A stretch of DNA of 35,721 nt from Alphaproteobacteria bacterium (GTDB lineage: Bacteria; Pseudomonadota; Alphaproteobacteria; JANSWW01). The notes beneath the pieces were generated by a model. That model saw only the letters and a program-made list of their open reading frames with translations. It was not told the origin of the DNA and did no database searches. This document shows positions 1-8,808 of this stretch, in pieces. Each line of letters begins with the position of its first letter. Position 1 is the stretch's first letter. The position numbers and the translations under genes were made by a program. Where the stretch lies: positions 1 through 35,721 of the forward strand of contig JANSWW010000016.1 in assembly GCA_024743275.1 (NCBI GenBank). Direction: 5' to 3'.

Positions 1-1
1 C

Positions 2-253
2 CTGGAAGAGGAAAAGGCGAATATCGCCAACGATATCAAGGAGGTCTTCGCCGAGGCCAAGGCGACTGGCTTCGATACCAAGATCATGCGTCAGGTCCTG
101 AAGCTCCGGAAGATGGACAAGGACGACCTCGACGAGCAGGAGCACCTCCTGGAGCTTTACAAGCGCGCGCTCGGTATGGGCGACGGCCTGGGCATGGACG
201 ACGCCGCTCCCGTGACCGCTCCCGGTACCACAAACTCGGACGCTGCCGATTGA
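2..253 (+). CDS. GapR-like DUF2312 nucleoid-associated protein (C-terminal part)
   Basis: The reading frame is open from the window edge and stops with TGA, giving 83 residues of a C-terminus; the start lies outside the window. The visible part has the DUF2312/GapR pattern: an acidic and basic helical stretch with LEEEKANIANDIKEVFAEAK, then GFDTKIMRQVLKLRKMDKDD, then an acidic helix LDEQEHLLELYKRALG. In Caulobacter, GapR binds AT-rich or overtwisted DNA ahead of replication and transcription forks and helps topoisomerases. The tail after the last helix (GMDDAAPVTAPGTTNSDAAD) is low-complexity and probably flexible. Family assignment rests on the motif run, not on a search. The next gene follows 34 bases downstream on the same strand. 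Confidence 0.85.
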   Translation: MEEEKANIANDIKEVFAEAKATGFDTKIMRQVLKLRKMDKDDLDEQEHLLELYKRALGMGDGLGMDDAAPVTAPGTTNSDAAD

Positions 254-287
254 TGACCTCTCGGCCCGGTGACGGCATGGCCTGACC

Positions 288-1226
288 ATGCTGTCGACCC
301 TCTATCTCGTCCTTCCCGTCTTCATCCTCGTTCTGATCGGTTACATCATCGGCGGGACGTCGCTCTTCCCAAAGGAAGGGCGGAAGGCGCTGACGAACTT
401 CGTCTACTATGTCGCCGTTCCGGCCCTGTTGTTCCGCTCCATGGCCGAGGGGGCCATGTCGGGCGGCGTAGACGTCACCATGCTGGTGGCGTTCTATTCC
501 TGTGGCCTGATGGTGCTGGCGTTGGCCGGGCTGGTTGGCAAGGTCGTCTTCAAGCTGCCGACCCGCGAGGCGACGGTGTTCGCCATGGGCAGCAGTTTCG
601 GCAACACGGTCCTGCTTGGCATCCCGATCGTGAACACCGCCTATGGTGAGGCGGGGGCGACCCTTCTCTATTCGATCATCGCCTTCCACGCGCTCATCCT
701 GATGACCATCCCGATGATGGTGCTGGAGGTCACCAAGGGACCGGCGGCGTCCTTCGGCGCTATTCTCAAGGAGGCGGCGGGCAGTCTCTACAAGAACCCC
801 ATCATCCTGGGCCTCGCCGCCGGGATCGCCTGGAGCTTCACGGGTTATGGCCTGTCCGACGTGGTGAGCGACGTGGTCGACAAGCTGGCCGACGCGGCGA
901 CGCCGGCGGCGCTGTTCGCGCTTGGGACCTCGCTCTCCAATTCGAAGATCGAGGGGGTGGTCGCCCATGCCCTGACCATGACCTTCATCAAGCTGGTGGT
1001 GCATCCGCTGATGGCCTTGGGCTTTGGCGTCGCCCTCGGATTGGAAGGCCTGCCGCTCGCCATCATGGTGCTGACGGCGGCATTGCCGGCGGGGAACAAC
1101 GTCTTCATCGTCGCCAGCACCTTCTCGGTTTTCCTGCGCCGGGCGGTGGCGGCGATCATCCTGACGACGATGCTGGCGGTGCTTTCCACGACGGCGGTAA
1201 TCGAAATGATCCCGATCGGACCCTGA
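288..1226 (+). CDS. AEC-family (auxin efflux carrier-like) permease
   Basis: This 312-residue protein is almost entirely hydrophobic, with about ten membrane segments in two halves and a more polar loop near the middle. It starts MLSTLYLVLPVFILVLIGYI, typical of AEC carriers. The C-terminal half contains the glycine- and proline-rich PAGNNVFIVAS crossover segment near residues 265-275, characteristic of this fold. AEC carriers in bacteria move malate, malonate or other organic acids and some amino acids; the substrate cannot be read from sequence. The start is the first ATG after the upstream gene. A GlxA-type regulator lies about 100 bases downstream on the same strand, but nothing shows that it controls this gene. 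Confidence 0.88.
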   Translation: MLSTLYLVLPVFILVLIGYIIGGTSLFPKEGRKALTNFVYYVAVPALLFRSMAEGAMSGGVDVTMLVAFYSCGLMVLALAGLVGKVVFKLPTREATVFAMGSSFGNTVLLGIPIVNTAYGEAGATLLYSIIAFHALILMTIPMMVLEVTKGPAASFGAILKEAAGSLYKNPIILGLAAGIAWSFTGYGLSDVVSDVVDKLADAATPAALFALGTSLSNSKIEGVVAHALTMTFIKLVVHPLMALGFGVALGLEGLPLAIMVLTAALPAGNNVFIVASTFSVFLRRAVAAIILTTMLAVLSTTAVIEMIPIGP

Positions 1227-1323
1227 CCCGGCACAATTCGCTTGCGCGACGGAAAAATCCCTCCGAATACTGGTCGCGATCACAGCAACCATGTCGAATT
1301 TCGGATAGGGTCCCGTCACGCCG

Positions 1324-2295
1324 ATGTTCACCGATCCGCCCACCTCATTGCCGCAGGTCATCGGCTTCATTTTGGTTCCCAATTTCTCGATGATCGCCTT
1401 TTCATCGGCGGTGGAACCGTTGCGGTCGGCCAACCGGATGAGCGGTCGCGATCTCTACGAGTGGCGGATCATCACCATCGACGGCAATCCGGTCGCCGCG
1501 TCGAGCGGGCTCAAATTCATTCCGGACTATTCGTCCGACACGGCCGGCAAGCTGGATGCTCTGGTGGTCTGCGCCGGGGCCGAAGTCACCCATGTCAAGG
1601 ACGACAAGATCTTCGCCTTTCTCCGCCGTCAGGAACGGTCGGGTGTCAAGGTCGGGGGTATCTGCACCGGGGCGCATATCCTGGCCCGGGCGGGACTCCT
1701 CAACGATAAGCGCTGCACCATCCATTGGGAGAATCTCCCCGGCTTCCAGGAAGAGTTTCCGGAGCTCGACGCCCGCTCGGATCTGTTCGAGATCGACGGC
1801 GACCGCTTCACCTGCGCCGGGGGGACGGCGGCGCTCGATATGATGCTGCACCTGATCTCCCGCCAGCACGGCGCCGAGATCGGCCGCGCCGTCGCCGAAC
1901 AGTTCATTCTCGACCGCATCCGGGAAAACCACGACAAGCAGCGGATGGAGCTGCGTGCCCGCCTGGGGATCTCCCATCCCAAGCTGATCCAGGTCATCGC
2001 CGAGATGGAGCAGAGCATCGAGGAGCCGTTGAGCCAGATTGAACTGGCGCAGGCCTCCAACCTGTCGACGCGGCAACTGGAGCGCCTGTTCCGGAAATAT
2101 CTCGGCTGCACCCCGACCCGCTATTATCTGATGATGCGGTTGGAACGGGCACGTCAGCTATTGGCCCAGACCTCCATGTCGATCCTTTCTGTGGCGCTCG
2201 CCTGCGGCTTCGTGTCTGCCAGCCATTTCTCGAAATGCTATCGAGAGTATTTCGGTCGGACTCCGCGTGCCGAGCGGGCCCAATCGGAGACGTGA
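1324..2295 (+). CDS. GlxA-family transcriptional regulator (DJ-1/PfpI domain plus AraC-type HTH)
   Basis: A 323-residue protein with two parts. Residues 10-190 form a class I glutamine amidotransferase-like (DJ-1/PfpI) domain, with the nucleophile-elbow motif VGGICTGAHILA placing a cysteine near residue 114. Residues 215-320 are an AraC/XylS DNA-binding domain with two helix-turn-helix units, ending in the family signature around ACGFVSASHFSKCYREYFGRTP. Members regulate amino-acid, carnitine/betaine or other nitrogen-compound metabolism; the DJ-1-like half is thought to sense a ligand and is usually not catalytic. ATG at the given position is the first good start. The neighbour could be a target, but I see no operator to support this. 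Confidence 0.9.
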   Translation: MFTDPPTSLPQVIGFILVPNFSMIAFSSAVEPLRSANRMSGRDLYEWRIITIDGNPVAASSGLKFIPDYSSDTAGKLDALVVCAGAEVTHVKDDKIFAFLRRQERSGVKVGGICTGAHILARAGLLNDKRCTIHWENLPGFQEEFPELDARSDLFEIDGDRFTCAGGTAALDMMLHLISRQHGAEIGRAVAEQFILDRIRENHDKQRMELRARLGISHPKLIQVIAEMEQSIEEPLSQIELAQASNLSTRQLERLFRKYLGCTPTRYYLMMRLERARQLLAQTSMSILSVALACGFVSASHFSKCYREYFGRTPRAERAQSET

Positions 2296-2509
2296 GGCGG
2301 GCCAAGGGCGGCGGGGCTTCACCGCGCTCGACGGTATTGGCCCGACGGAATGGACCACCCCAATTTAAACGGTCGTGCAATAATCCGCTTGAGACAGACG
2401 GCGGTTTGCTTCAAGACGGCGTGACCTCCTGGGTTTTCCAAGAGAGATCTGGACAAGAGGGGCCATATCGAAGGGGTATGGGCGCAGACGAGACGGGAAA
2501 GGGGCGATC

Positions 2510-3592
2510 ATGGAACTCAGCCGGTTGTTGGCGGCGGTCGAATTGGACAGGCCGGACGCTCGGGAGACGCTGGCCACGGCCTGGCGGGATATCTATCGCT
2601 CCAAGGCGGACGCCATGTTCTCCGAAATGTACGACCACTGCACCCAGCATCGCGAACTGTCCGTCTTTCTTTCGGGGCAGGACAAGGCGACCTGGATCCG
2701 TAACCAGACCAACCGTTGGGATCATGTCTTCAACAACGGCATCGACCAGGTCCATGTCGACCGGGTGATGGAGTTCGGCGCGGAAGACTACCGCAACGGG
2801 ATGGACCCCGCCGTCTACGGGATGTTCTTTTCCCATCTCGGCAACATTCTGTTCGAGGCGGTCCTGGCGCGTGAGGAGGTCACCGCCGATTGCCGCAAGG
2901 CCTTGCTGGCCACCAACGCGCTCTTCGACCTGGAGACCACCATCGCCTTCACCGCTTATGACACGGCGGTCAAACAGCGGGCGGTGAAGAACATCCGCAA
3001 TCTCACCAAGGATCTCGAAAGCGGCGTGTCGGAGGACATCAACGGCGTCGCGGCGGCCACTGAGGAACTGTCCGCCTCGATGAACACGATCCGGACCAAT
3101 GTCGAGCGGAACACCAGCCACGCCGAGAGTATCGTCGCCCGGGTGAGCGAGGTTTCGGAGCAGATGGGCGCCCTCGGCGGGGCGATCCAGGACATACTGA
3201 AGCTCTTGGAATCGATCACCACCATCGCCGCGCAGACCAACCTTCTGGCGTTGAATGCGACAATCGAGGCCGCCCGCGCCGGCGAAGCGGGGCGCGGCTT
3301 CGCCGTGGTCGCCAAGGAGGTGAAGTCGCTCGCCAACGATTCAAAAGGGGCGGCGGACCAGATCGCCGAGCATACCGGTCAGCTCCAGGGCAGCTTGAAG
3401 ACCGTCGAGGACACCTTCGCCGACGTGGTCGGCAAGGTCGAGGAGATGCTGGACTATCTGCGGGTCAACGCCGAGGCGACCCAGGAGGAGCAGGAGGCGA
3501 CCGACGAGATCGCCCGCCGGGTCGCGGAGATCAACAGCCGGGTGATGACCCAGCTCGCCGATATCCGCGCCCAGCACGGCCAGGCGCCCTGA
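2510..3592 (+). CDS. Soluble globin-coupled chemoreceptor (protoglobin domain + MCP signalling domain), haem ligand apparently lost
   Basis: A 360-residue cytoplasmic protein without membrane segments. Residues 1-155 match the globin-coupled sensor domain: the stretch around residues 70-105 aligns without gaps to the region holding the proximal histidine in HemAT-type sensors. Where those have a histidine followed by x-R-x-G-[LM]-x-P-x-[WV]-Y, this protein has Asp93 ([14 protein letters not shown]). Residues 165-355 are a methyl-accepting signalling domain with the conserved hairpin tip around residues 236-275 ([21 protein letters not shown] then [11 protein letters not shown]), which contacts CheA/CheW. 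There is no C-terminal CheR-docking pentapeptide. It probably signals to the chemotaxis array, but from a non-haem or otherwise liganded globin fold. Start ATG follows a purine-rich GAAAGGGG site. Confidence 0.85.
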   Translation: MELSRLLAAVELDRPDARETLATAWRDIYRSKADAMFSEMYDHCTQHRELSVFLSGQDKATWIRNQTNRWDHVFNNGIDQVHVDRVMEFGAEDYRNGMDPAVYGMFFSHLGNILFEAVLAREEVTADCRKALLATNALFDLETTIAFTAYDTAVKQRAVKNIRNLTKDLESGVSEDINGVAAATEELSASMNTIRTNVERNTSHAESIVARVSEVSEQMGALGGAIQDILKLLESITTIAAQTNLLALNATIEAARAGEAGRGFAVVAKEVKSLANDSKGAADQIAEHTGQLQGSLKTVEDTFADVVGKVEEMLDYLRVNAEATQEEQEATDEIARRVAEINSRVMTQLADIRAQHGQAP

Positions 3593-3636
3593 CCCCTACC
3601 GCGGCGACACCGCCCTTTTGGTGAGTGTTTATGTGT

Positions 3637-4506
3637 TTATGAGCCGAGGGCGGCACCCGGCTTGCCGGCCGTCTCGTGGGCGTAGTCCCAGTAACGCTGT
3701 CGGGTTTCCCGGAACACCGGACCCGGCTGCAGATCGCGACCGTTGATCCCGGTGCAGGACCCCACCTTGCCGTAGTTTCCGCTGGAGAAGATCTCGTCGG
3801 CCCCCATCAGGTCGTCGACCGTGATCCGGGTTTCCTCGACCCGGTGGCCGGCGTCACGCAGCAGTTTGATCACCCGGCGGCGGGTGATGCCGTTCAGGAA
3901 GGTCCCGTTCCAGGCCGGCGTCGCGATGACACCGTCCTTCACCATGAACAGGTTCGAGGTCGCGAACTCGGTCACATTGCCGTTTAGGTCGAGCATTACG
4001 GCGTTGTCGAAACCTGCGTCGTTCGCTTCCTTCATGACCCGGCCGGTCATGGTGTAGAGCGATGAGATCTTGGCGTCGGTCGGGGCGGTCTCCGGCGAGG
4101 GCCGGCGATAGCGGCTGACATGGGCCTTCATCTTGGTCGGGTCGGGCAGCGGCGCTTCGTAGACGGTGACCATGAACCGGGTGCTGTCCGGGTCCGGGGC
4201 GATGGCCCCGCTCTCGGCGTAGAAGACCGGGCGGATATAGAGCTGCGTGCCCTTGTCGAATTTCGCCACCCCTTCCTGGGCCAGCTCGTGGATCGCACCC
4301 GCCTCGATATCCGGCCGGAATCCGGAGACGATCGCCGAATGGACCGCCCGCTGGCAATGGAGGTCGAGGTCGGGTGTCGTATCCTCGAAAGCCCGCGCGC
4401 CGTCGAAGACGAAGCCCGAGAGCATGAGGCCGTGGGTCATCGGCCCAACAAGCCTCGGATTGCCTTCGTGCCATTTCCCCTCGGCATAGGTCACAGCCCG
4501 CGTCAT
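3637..4506 (-). CDS. ilvE: Class IV PLP aminotransferase, branched-chain amino acid aminotransferase type
   Basis: This 289-residue protein has the class IV aminotransferase layout. The probable PLP lysine is Lys146 in DAKISSLYTMTGRVMKEA, followed by GFDNAVMLDLNGNVTE with the conserved Glu180 and then the N-L-F segment. The phosphate-binding part near the C-terminus is FSSGNYGKVGSCTGINGRDL. The reaction expected is reversible transamination of Leu, Ile and Val with 2-oxoglutarate. D-amino acid transaminase and 4-amino-4-deoxychorismate lyase share the fold; the length and N-terminus (WHEGNPRLVGPMTHGLMLSGFVFDGARAF) resemble the alphaproteobacterial enzymes annotated as IlvE, but specificity is not proven. 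A GGGAGA ribosome site precedes ATG. It is transcribed divergently from the DUF952 gene. Confidence 0.85.
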   Translation of the reverse strand: MTRAVTYAEGKWHEGNPRLVGPMTHGLMLSGFVFDGARAFEDTTPDLDLHCQRAVHSAIVSGFRPDIEAGAIHELAQEGVAKFDKGTQLYIRPVFYAESGAIAPDPDSTRFMVTVYEAPLPDPTKMKAHVSRYRRPSPETAPTDAKISSLYTMTGRVMKEANDAGFDNAVMLDLNGNVTEFATSNLFMVKDGVIATPAWNGTFLNGITRRRVIKLLRDAGHRVEETRITVDDLMGADEIFSSGNYGKVGSCTGINGRDLQPGPVFRETRQRYWDYAHETAGKPGAALGS

Positions 4507-4693
4507 GATCGTCTCCCAGAAAATCGTGGTTCAGGAACGTGGTTTGGAAATGCAATTGGGCGACCATAGGCACAGCCGGGCGGCCTCGACAACACTTCCC
4601 GTCGGGCGCGTTCGGGATAGCACCCTTGCAGCACGGCCGGCGGGACGGTAAGGCCCTGTCGTCGATATCCGAGGACGGGCGAGGGACGCCGAA

Positions 4694-5044
4694 ATGACCG
4701 CCACCACCATTTACCATCTGGCCCGCGAGGGTGCCTGGAAAGCCGCCGAGGCCGCCGGTGTATACGACGGTACGCCGGAGGACCGGGCCGACGGGTTCCT
4801 GCATTTCTCGACCGCCGAGCAGGTGGCGGTGAGCGCCGCGAAACATCGGGCGGGCGAGACGGACATCGTTCTGGTGGCCGTGCGGTCGGCCGATCTCGGC
4901 GGCGCGTTGAAATGGGAATCTTCCCGGGGCGGCGCCCTGTTCCCCCATCTTTACGGCACGCTCGCCATCGAGCACGTGGCCTGGACCAAGCCCCTGCCGC
5001 TCGATGGCGACGGGGTGCATCAGTTTCCGGAGCTCGACCGTTGA
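4694..5044 (+). CDS. DUF952 family protein
   Basis: A 116-residue protein with the DUF952 signature: IYHLAREGAWKAAEAAGVYD at the N-terminus, then DGFLHFSTAEQV, a central LVAVRSADLGGALKWE, and a closing FPHLYGTLAIEHVAWTKPLPLDGDG. The function of DUF952 is not established; the fold is thought to be related to ADP-ribosyltransferase-like enzymes, which is family knowledge rather than something visible here. Its stop codon overlaps the TTG start of pyrD (TTGA), so the two are translationally coupled. It may still simply be carried in the pyrD operon without a pathway link. Confidence 0.88.
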   Translation: MTATTIYHLAREGAWKAAEAAGVYDGTPEDRADGFLHFSTAEQVAVSAAKHRAGETDIVLVAVRSADLGGALKWESSRGGALFPHLYGTLAIEHVAWTKPLPLDGDGVHQFPELDR

Positions 5045-6090
5045 GTCTTTTCAGCCGCGCCGCCACGGCGCTGCTCCGCACCCTGCCGGCGGAGGCCGCG
5101 CACAACGCGACGATTCGGCTGCTGGCCTCGGGCATGGCGCCGTCCGCCGACGGGACCGATGCCGGCAGCCTGGAAACCACCGTTCTCGGGAAGGCTTTCC
5201 CCAACCCGATCGGGCTCGCCGCCGGCTTCGACAAGAATGCCGAGGCCTATCAGGCGAGTTTCGGTCTCGGTTTCGGCTTCGTCGAGGTGGGTACCGTCAC
5301 GCCGCGGCCGCAGGCGGGCAATCCCAAACCGCGGCTGTTCCGCCTGACCGCCGATCGCGCCGTGATCAACCGGATGGGCTTCAACAATGGCGGGCTCGAT
5401 GCCCTGGTCCGACGCGTCGAGGCCGATCCGCCCCGCGGGATTCTCGGCATCAATCTCGGGAAGAACAAGGACAGCGAGGATGCGGTCGCCGACTATGTGA
5501 CCGGTGTCGAGCGCACGGCGCATTTGGCGGGCTATCTCGTCATCAATGTTTCGTCCCCGAACACGCCGGGGCTGCGCGATCTCCAGCGCCGCGAGCCGTT
5601 GATCCAGTTGGCGACGGCGGTCAAGGAGGCGCGGGACAGAACCGTCGCCAAGCATCCGCCGCCGCTGTTGCTCAAGGTGGCGCCGGATCTCACGGAGCAG
5701 CAGATCGGGGACATCGCCGCGGTGGCGACCTATGGGCTGGTTGACGGGCTGATCGTCTCCAACACCACGATTTCCCGACCCGAGGGCCTGCGGGGACCGT
5801 CCGCGGAGGCGGGCGGCCTCAGCGGCGAGCCGCTGTTCGATCTGTCGACCCAAGTGCTTAAGAACTTCCGGCGGCAGACCGGCGGCAAGGTTCCGCTGAT
5901 CGGGGTCGGTGGCGTCGCCTCCGGGGCGCAGGCCTATGCCAAGATCAAGGCCGGGGCGTCCCTGGTCCAGCTCTATACCGGTCTCGTCTATGGCGGACCC
6001 GGTCTGGTGGGGGAGATCAAGCGGGATTTGGCGACCCTGCTCGCCCGGGACGGGCACAGCACGGTGGCGGAGGCCGTCGGCACCGAGTGA
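5041..6090 (+). CDS. pyrD: Quinone-dependent (class 2) dihydroorotate dehydrogenase
   Basis: The protein is 349 residues when started at the TTG that overlaps the preceding stop codon; the frame is open further upstream, but that part would lie inside the DUF952 gene. It oxidises dihydroorotate to orotate in pyrimidine synthesis, passing electrons to membrane quinone through FMN. Class 2 features are an amphipathic N-terminal helix region (SLFSRAATALLRTLPAEAAHN), then NPIGLAAGFDKNAEA, VEVGTVTPRPQAGNPKPRLFR, INRMGFNN and the catalytic-serine segment VINVSSPNTPGLRDLQ. The FMN phosphate site follows as PLIGVGGVASGAQAYAKIKAGASLVQ in the last third. Length and motifs are normal for the family. Confidence 0.95.
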   Translation: MSLFSRAATALLRTLPAEAAHNATIRLLASGMAPSADGTDAGSLETTVLGKAFPNPIGLAAGFDKNAEAYQASFGLGFGFVEVGTVTPRPQAGNPKPRLFRLTADRAVINRMGFNNGGLDALVRRVEADPPRGILGINLGKNKDSEDAVADYVTGVERTAHLAGYLVINVSSPNTPGLRDLQRREPLIQLATAVKEARDRTVAKHPPPLLLKVAPDLTEQQIGDIAAVATYGLVDGLIVSNTTISRPEGLRGPSAEAGGLSGEPLFDLSTQVLKNFRRQTGGKVPLIGVGGVASGAQAYAKIKAGASLVQLYTGLVYGGPGLVGEIKRDLATLLARDGHSTVAEAVGTE

Positions 6091-6252
6091 TCGGGTGATG
6101 GGAAAGGCGGTTCTTCGGGGGGATCCGGGCATCGGCGGGGCGCTCGGTTTGCGGTTCGCATCTCACTGCTTTTTCAGGCATATTTGCCGCATGAGCGATT
6201 TCGACCCGTCCGTCTCACCCTTCTGCGTCCTATCCGAGGTTCGACACCGGCC

Positions 6253-7422
6253 ATGGAAACCGTCCTGACGTGGCTGCCGCTCGTGGGCGGCGGGATCGGG
6301 GTTCTGGCGGCGGTCCTGGCACTGGCGCTGTGGATCTCGCTGGGCCGGACCAAGGACCGGTTGGCGCGGACGGAACAGGTCCTGGCCAAGGCGGTCGACC
6401 GGCAGCGGCGATTCGAGGATACGGTGTTGCCCGCCGCCCCCGACCAGGCGGGCGAGTCCCCGCGGAGCCTACCGGAGGTGCTGGCCGAAGTGCGGGTTCT
6501 GCAAAACCTCGTCGAACAGCTTTATCAGGACCAGCCCGAGGGGGGTGGAGCCTTCGAAGACGTGCATGACGAGGGGCTGGGCGACGCGGTGGAGGACCAT
6601 GACCGGCCGCCGCCGAGCGACGCGACGATCCTGGCGCAGGTTGGAGAAGGGCGCCCTGCGCCCGCCCGCAAGGTGGGGGCGACCGAAAAGAAAATCCTCG
6701 CCGCCGTCCGCGAGGCGTTGAAGAAGGACCGCGTCGAGTTGATGGTGCAGCCGATCGTCCTGCTACCCGCCCGGCGCCCGCGCCACTATGAATGCCTGTC
6801 GCGGATTCGCGGACCGGAAGGGGAGCTGCTGGAGCCGGCCCAATTCCTGCCGATCGCCGAGAAGGCCGGTCTGATCGCCGGGATCGACAACATGACCCTG
6901 TTCCGGATCGTCCAGCTCATCCGCCGTTCGCGGAAACTCCATCCGGAGAGCCGCTTCTTCTGCAACATCTCCCAGGTTTCCCTGGCCGACGACGCCTTTT
7001 TCGAACAGTTCATCGATTATCTGGCACAGAACAAGGCGCTCGCCCAAATGGTCGTCTTCGAGTTCAACCAGCGGGATTTCCAGGCCGGTAATCTGAAGGC
7101 CGCGGAGAGTATCAAGAGGCTCGCCGAACTGGGCTATCGCTTCTCCCTGGACCAGATCGAGGATCTCGACATCGATCCCGAGGCGATGAGCCGGTTCGGC
7201 TTCAAATATGTAAAGATGGACGCACGGCGCCTGTTGGAGTACGCCAACCACGAACCGCCCCTGTTGGACGTCTCGATCTTGAAAGGCGAGTTGGACCGCC
7301 AGGCCATGGACCTGATCTGCGACAAGATCGAGGACGAGGCGACCATGCGGGAGCTGTTGGATCATCCCGTCGATTTCGGCCAGGGCTATCTATTCGGGCA
7401 GCCCAAGGCCGTCGGCGCCTAG
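6253..7422 (+). CDS. Membrane-anchored degenerate EAL-domain protein, TipF-like
   Basis: With start ATG at this position the protein is 389 residues; an earlier in-frame start at 6184 is possible but adds a polar, unconvincing N-terminus. Residues 5-30 form one membrane segment, residues 32-95 a charged helical region that may coil, and residues 150-387 an EAL domain. The EAL signature is Glu180-Cys-Leu, and Asn238, Glu270, Asp300, Lys321, Glu360 and Gln377 are at the expected places. However, the DDFGTG motif is replaced by Asp300-Gln301-Ile-Glu, so the second metal-binding Asp and loop 6 are lost. The overall pattern (QPIVLLP, FCNIS, FSLDQIEDL, GFKYVK, FGQGYLF) resembles TipF, the Caulobacter c-di-GMP-binding flagellar positioning protein. 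That match is from memory. It is more likely a c-di-GMP receptor than a phosphodiesterase. Confidence 0.75.
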   Translation: METVLTWLPLVGGGIGVLAAVLALALWISLGRTKDRLARTEQVLAKAVDRQRRFEDTVLPAAPDQAGESPRSLPEVLAEVRVLQNLVEQLYQDQPEGGGAFEDVHDEGLGDAVEDHDRPPPSDATILAQVGEGRPAPARKVGATEKKILAAVREALKKDRVELMVQPIVLLPARRPRHYECLSRIRGPEGELLEPAQFLPIAEKAGLIAGIDNMTLFRIVQLIRRSRKLHPESRFFCNISQVSLADDAFFEQFIDYLAQNKALAQMVVFEFNQRDFQAGNLKAAESIKRLAELGYRFSLDQIEDLDIDPEAMSRFGFKYVKMDARRLLEYANHEPPLLDVSILKGELDRQAMDLICDKIEDEATMRELLDHPVDFGQGYLFGQPKAVGA

Positions 7423-7461
7423 GGTGGTGGATTTGAAAGTCGCGACAGGAGTTACCATCCC

Positions 7462-8337
7462 GTGTCTGAGCATCGAGTGATCGGCGGCCTTTCAGAGGTC
7501 GTGGACGACTATGACGTTTTCGTTTTCGATGTCTGGGGTGTGATCTATGACGGCGGTCCGGCCTATCCCGGCGCGGTCGAGGTCTTCCAGGAACTGGCCC
7601 GGGCCGGGAAGAAGGTCGGCGTGCTGTCCAACTCTCCCCGGCGCCACTTTGTGGTCGAGGAGCGGCTCGCCAAGCTGGGCATTCCGCGCGAGGCCTACAC
7701 CACGGTCCACACCTCCGGCCAGGAGGTCTACGAGAGGCTGCGTGAGGGAGAGGACCCGGATTTCACCGATGTCGGTCGCTCCTTCGTCGATACCGGTCCG
7801 TCGCGCTTCGCCGATTTGATCGACGATCTCGGCTACCGGCCGGTGGCGACCCTGGCGGAGGCCGACTTCGTTCTAGCCAGTGGGCCGGAAGTGAAGACCC
7901 ATGGCCTCGACGCCTATACGGATTTCCTCAAGGAGGCGTTGGACCGGGATTTGCCGATGATCTGCGCTAACCCGGATGTGGCCGTCTACGACCAGGGGAC
8001 CAAGGATATCTGCGCCGGTGCGATCGCCCAGGCCTATGCGGAGATGGGCGGGAAGATGCGTCAGGTCGGTAAGCCCCATCCGGAGGTCTACGACCGCATC
8101 CTTAAAATGATGGGCATTGAGGACACGTCGCGGGCCCTGATGATCGGCGATAATCTCGAGACCGACATTCCCGGCGGGCACGGCGTCGGGATGCATTCCC
8201 TATGGATTTTGGGCGGGATCCACCGCGATACACTCGGGATCGCGCCCGGCGAGCATGCCCATCCCGAAAAGCTCAAAGGCGAGATCGACCGCTTCGACGA
8301 GGCGCCGACCCTGATCCAGCCGCTGATCGCCTGGTAA
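7462..8337 (+). CDS. TIGR01459-type HAD superfamily class IIA hydrolase
   Basis: A 291-residue protein started at GTG, preceded by an ACAGGAG ribosome site. HAD motif I is FVFDVWGVIYDG with nucleophile Asp23; the position usually holding a second Asp is Trp25, as in the TIGR01459 branch. Motif II is VLSNSPRR, and the C-terminal motif is KPHPEVYDRIL followed by RALMIGDNLETDIPGGHGVGM. The cap sits between them (class IIA, NagD-like). Members hydrolyse small phosphorylated metabolites, but the substrate of this branch is not known to me. It stands between the TipF-like gene and a convergent RHH gene. Confidence 0.88.
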   Translation: MSEHRVIGGLSEVVDDYDVFVFDVWGVIYDGGPAYPGAVEVFQELARAGKKVGVLSNSPRRHFVVEERLAKLGIPREAYTTVHTSGQEVYERLREGEDPDFTDVGRSFVDTGPSRFADLIDDLGYRPVATLAEADFVLASGPEVKTHGLDAYTDFLKEALDRDLPMICANPDVAVYDQGTKDICAGAIAQAYAEMGGKMRQVGKPHPEVYDRILKMMGIEDTSRALMIGDNLETDIPGGHGVGMHSLWILGGIHRDTLGIAPGEHAHPEKLKGEIDRFDEAPTLIQPLIAW

Positions 8338-8362
8338 CCGCCATCGAACGCCGGGGGTGCGC

Positions 8363-8413
8363 CCGCCGGAACCGGACCGGGCGCGGGTCCTCCCACAGAG
8401 CCTGTTCCGGCGG
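8363..8413. terminator. Inverted repeat between convergent genes, possible bidirectional transcript end
   Basis: CCGCCGGAAC at 8363-8372 is exactly complementary to GTTCCGGCGG at 8404-8413. Inside the loop GGACC and GGTCC can form a second stem. The structure fills the 81-base gap between the stop of the HAD gene and the stop of the convergent RHH gene. There is no run of T on either side, so it is not a classical intrinsic terminator; it could mark transcript 3' ends. Confidence 0.4.
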
Positions 8414-8418
8414 TTGAT

Positions 8419-8793
8419 CTATCGTTTCGGCTCGCCGCTCGCCTCCTGGCGGGCGAACATCTCCAAGGCAATCGCCAACATACGGGGAGGTTCCTCCCGT
8501 ACCCCCGGCATGGGGCGCCGCTGAAGGCTTGCCTGGAAGTTGTCGGACAGCAGCCGAAAGTAGAGAAGGACGAAGATCCGGATTGACGAGGCCAGGCTCG
8601 ACCCCTGCCGCCGGTCGTCGATCATCGTCGCGATCGAATCGGTCGCGACCTCTTCCTGCAGGCTGATCGCCTCAAGCGAATCCCAAATGGCGATTTCCAG
8701 GCTGACCGATGTCCTGCGATCATGGAGTCTCACATTGCGCCTCTGGCGTGTGGTGTCGCTCGCTGGGGCGCCTGTTCTGCGGGGGTCAATCAT
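8419..8793 (-). CDS. RHH_4-type ribbon-helix-helix DNA-binding protein, copy 1
   Basis: A 124-residue protein. Residues 20-80 have the ribbon-helix-helix pattern: a beta strand with RRTSVSLEIAIWDSLEAIS, a second helix and the conserved SSIRIFVLLYFR end. The stretch aligns without gaps over 61 positions to the gene product at 19126-19404, with 24 identities counted by eye. The remaining 40 residues form a basic C-terminal tail. Such small proteins are found across alphaproteobacteria; they bind DNA, but their targets are generally unknown. The start ATG has an AAAGGAA ribosome site, and just upstream lies an inverted repeat bracketing a possible promoter, which suggests autoregulation. Confidence 0.8.
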   Translation of the reverse strand: MIDPRRTGAPASDTTRQRRNVRLHDRRTSVSLEIAIWDSLEAISLQEEVATDSIATMIDDRRQGSSLASSIRIFVLLYFRLLSDNFQASLQRRPMPGVREEPPRMLAIALEMFARQEASGEPKR

Positions 8794-8808
8794 CTCTTTT
8801 TATTCCTT

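Noticed and set aside
6253..7422. Active c-di-GMP phosphodiesterase
   Set aside because: The second aspartate of the metal pair and the loop-6 motif are lost, so activity is unlikely though not excluded.
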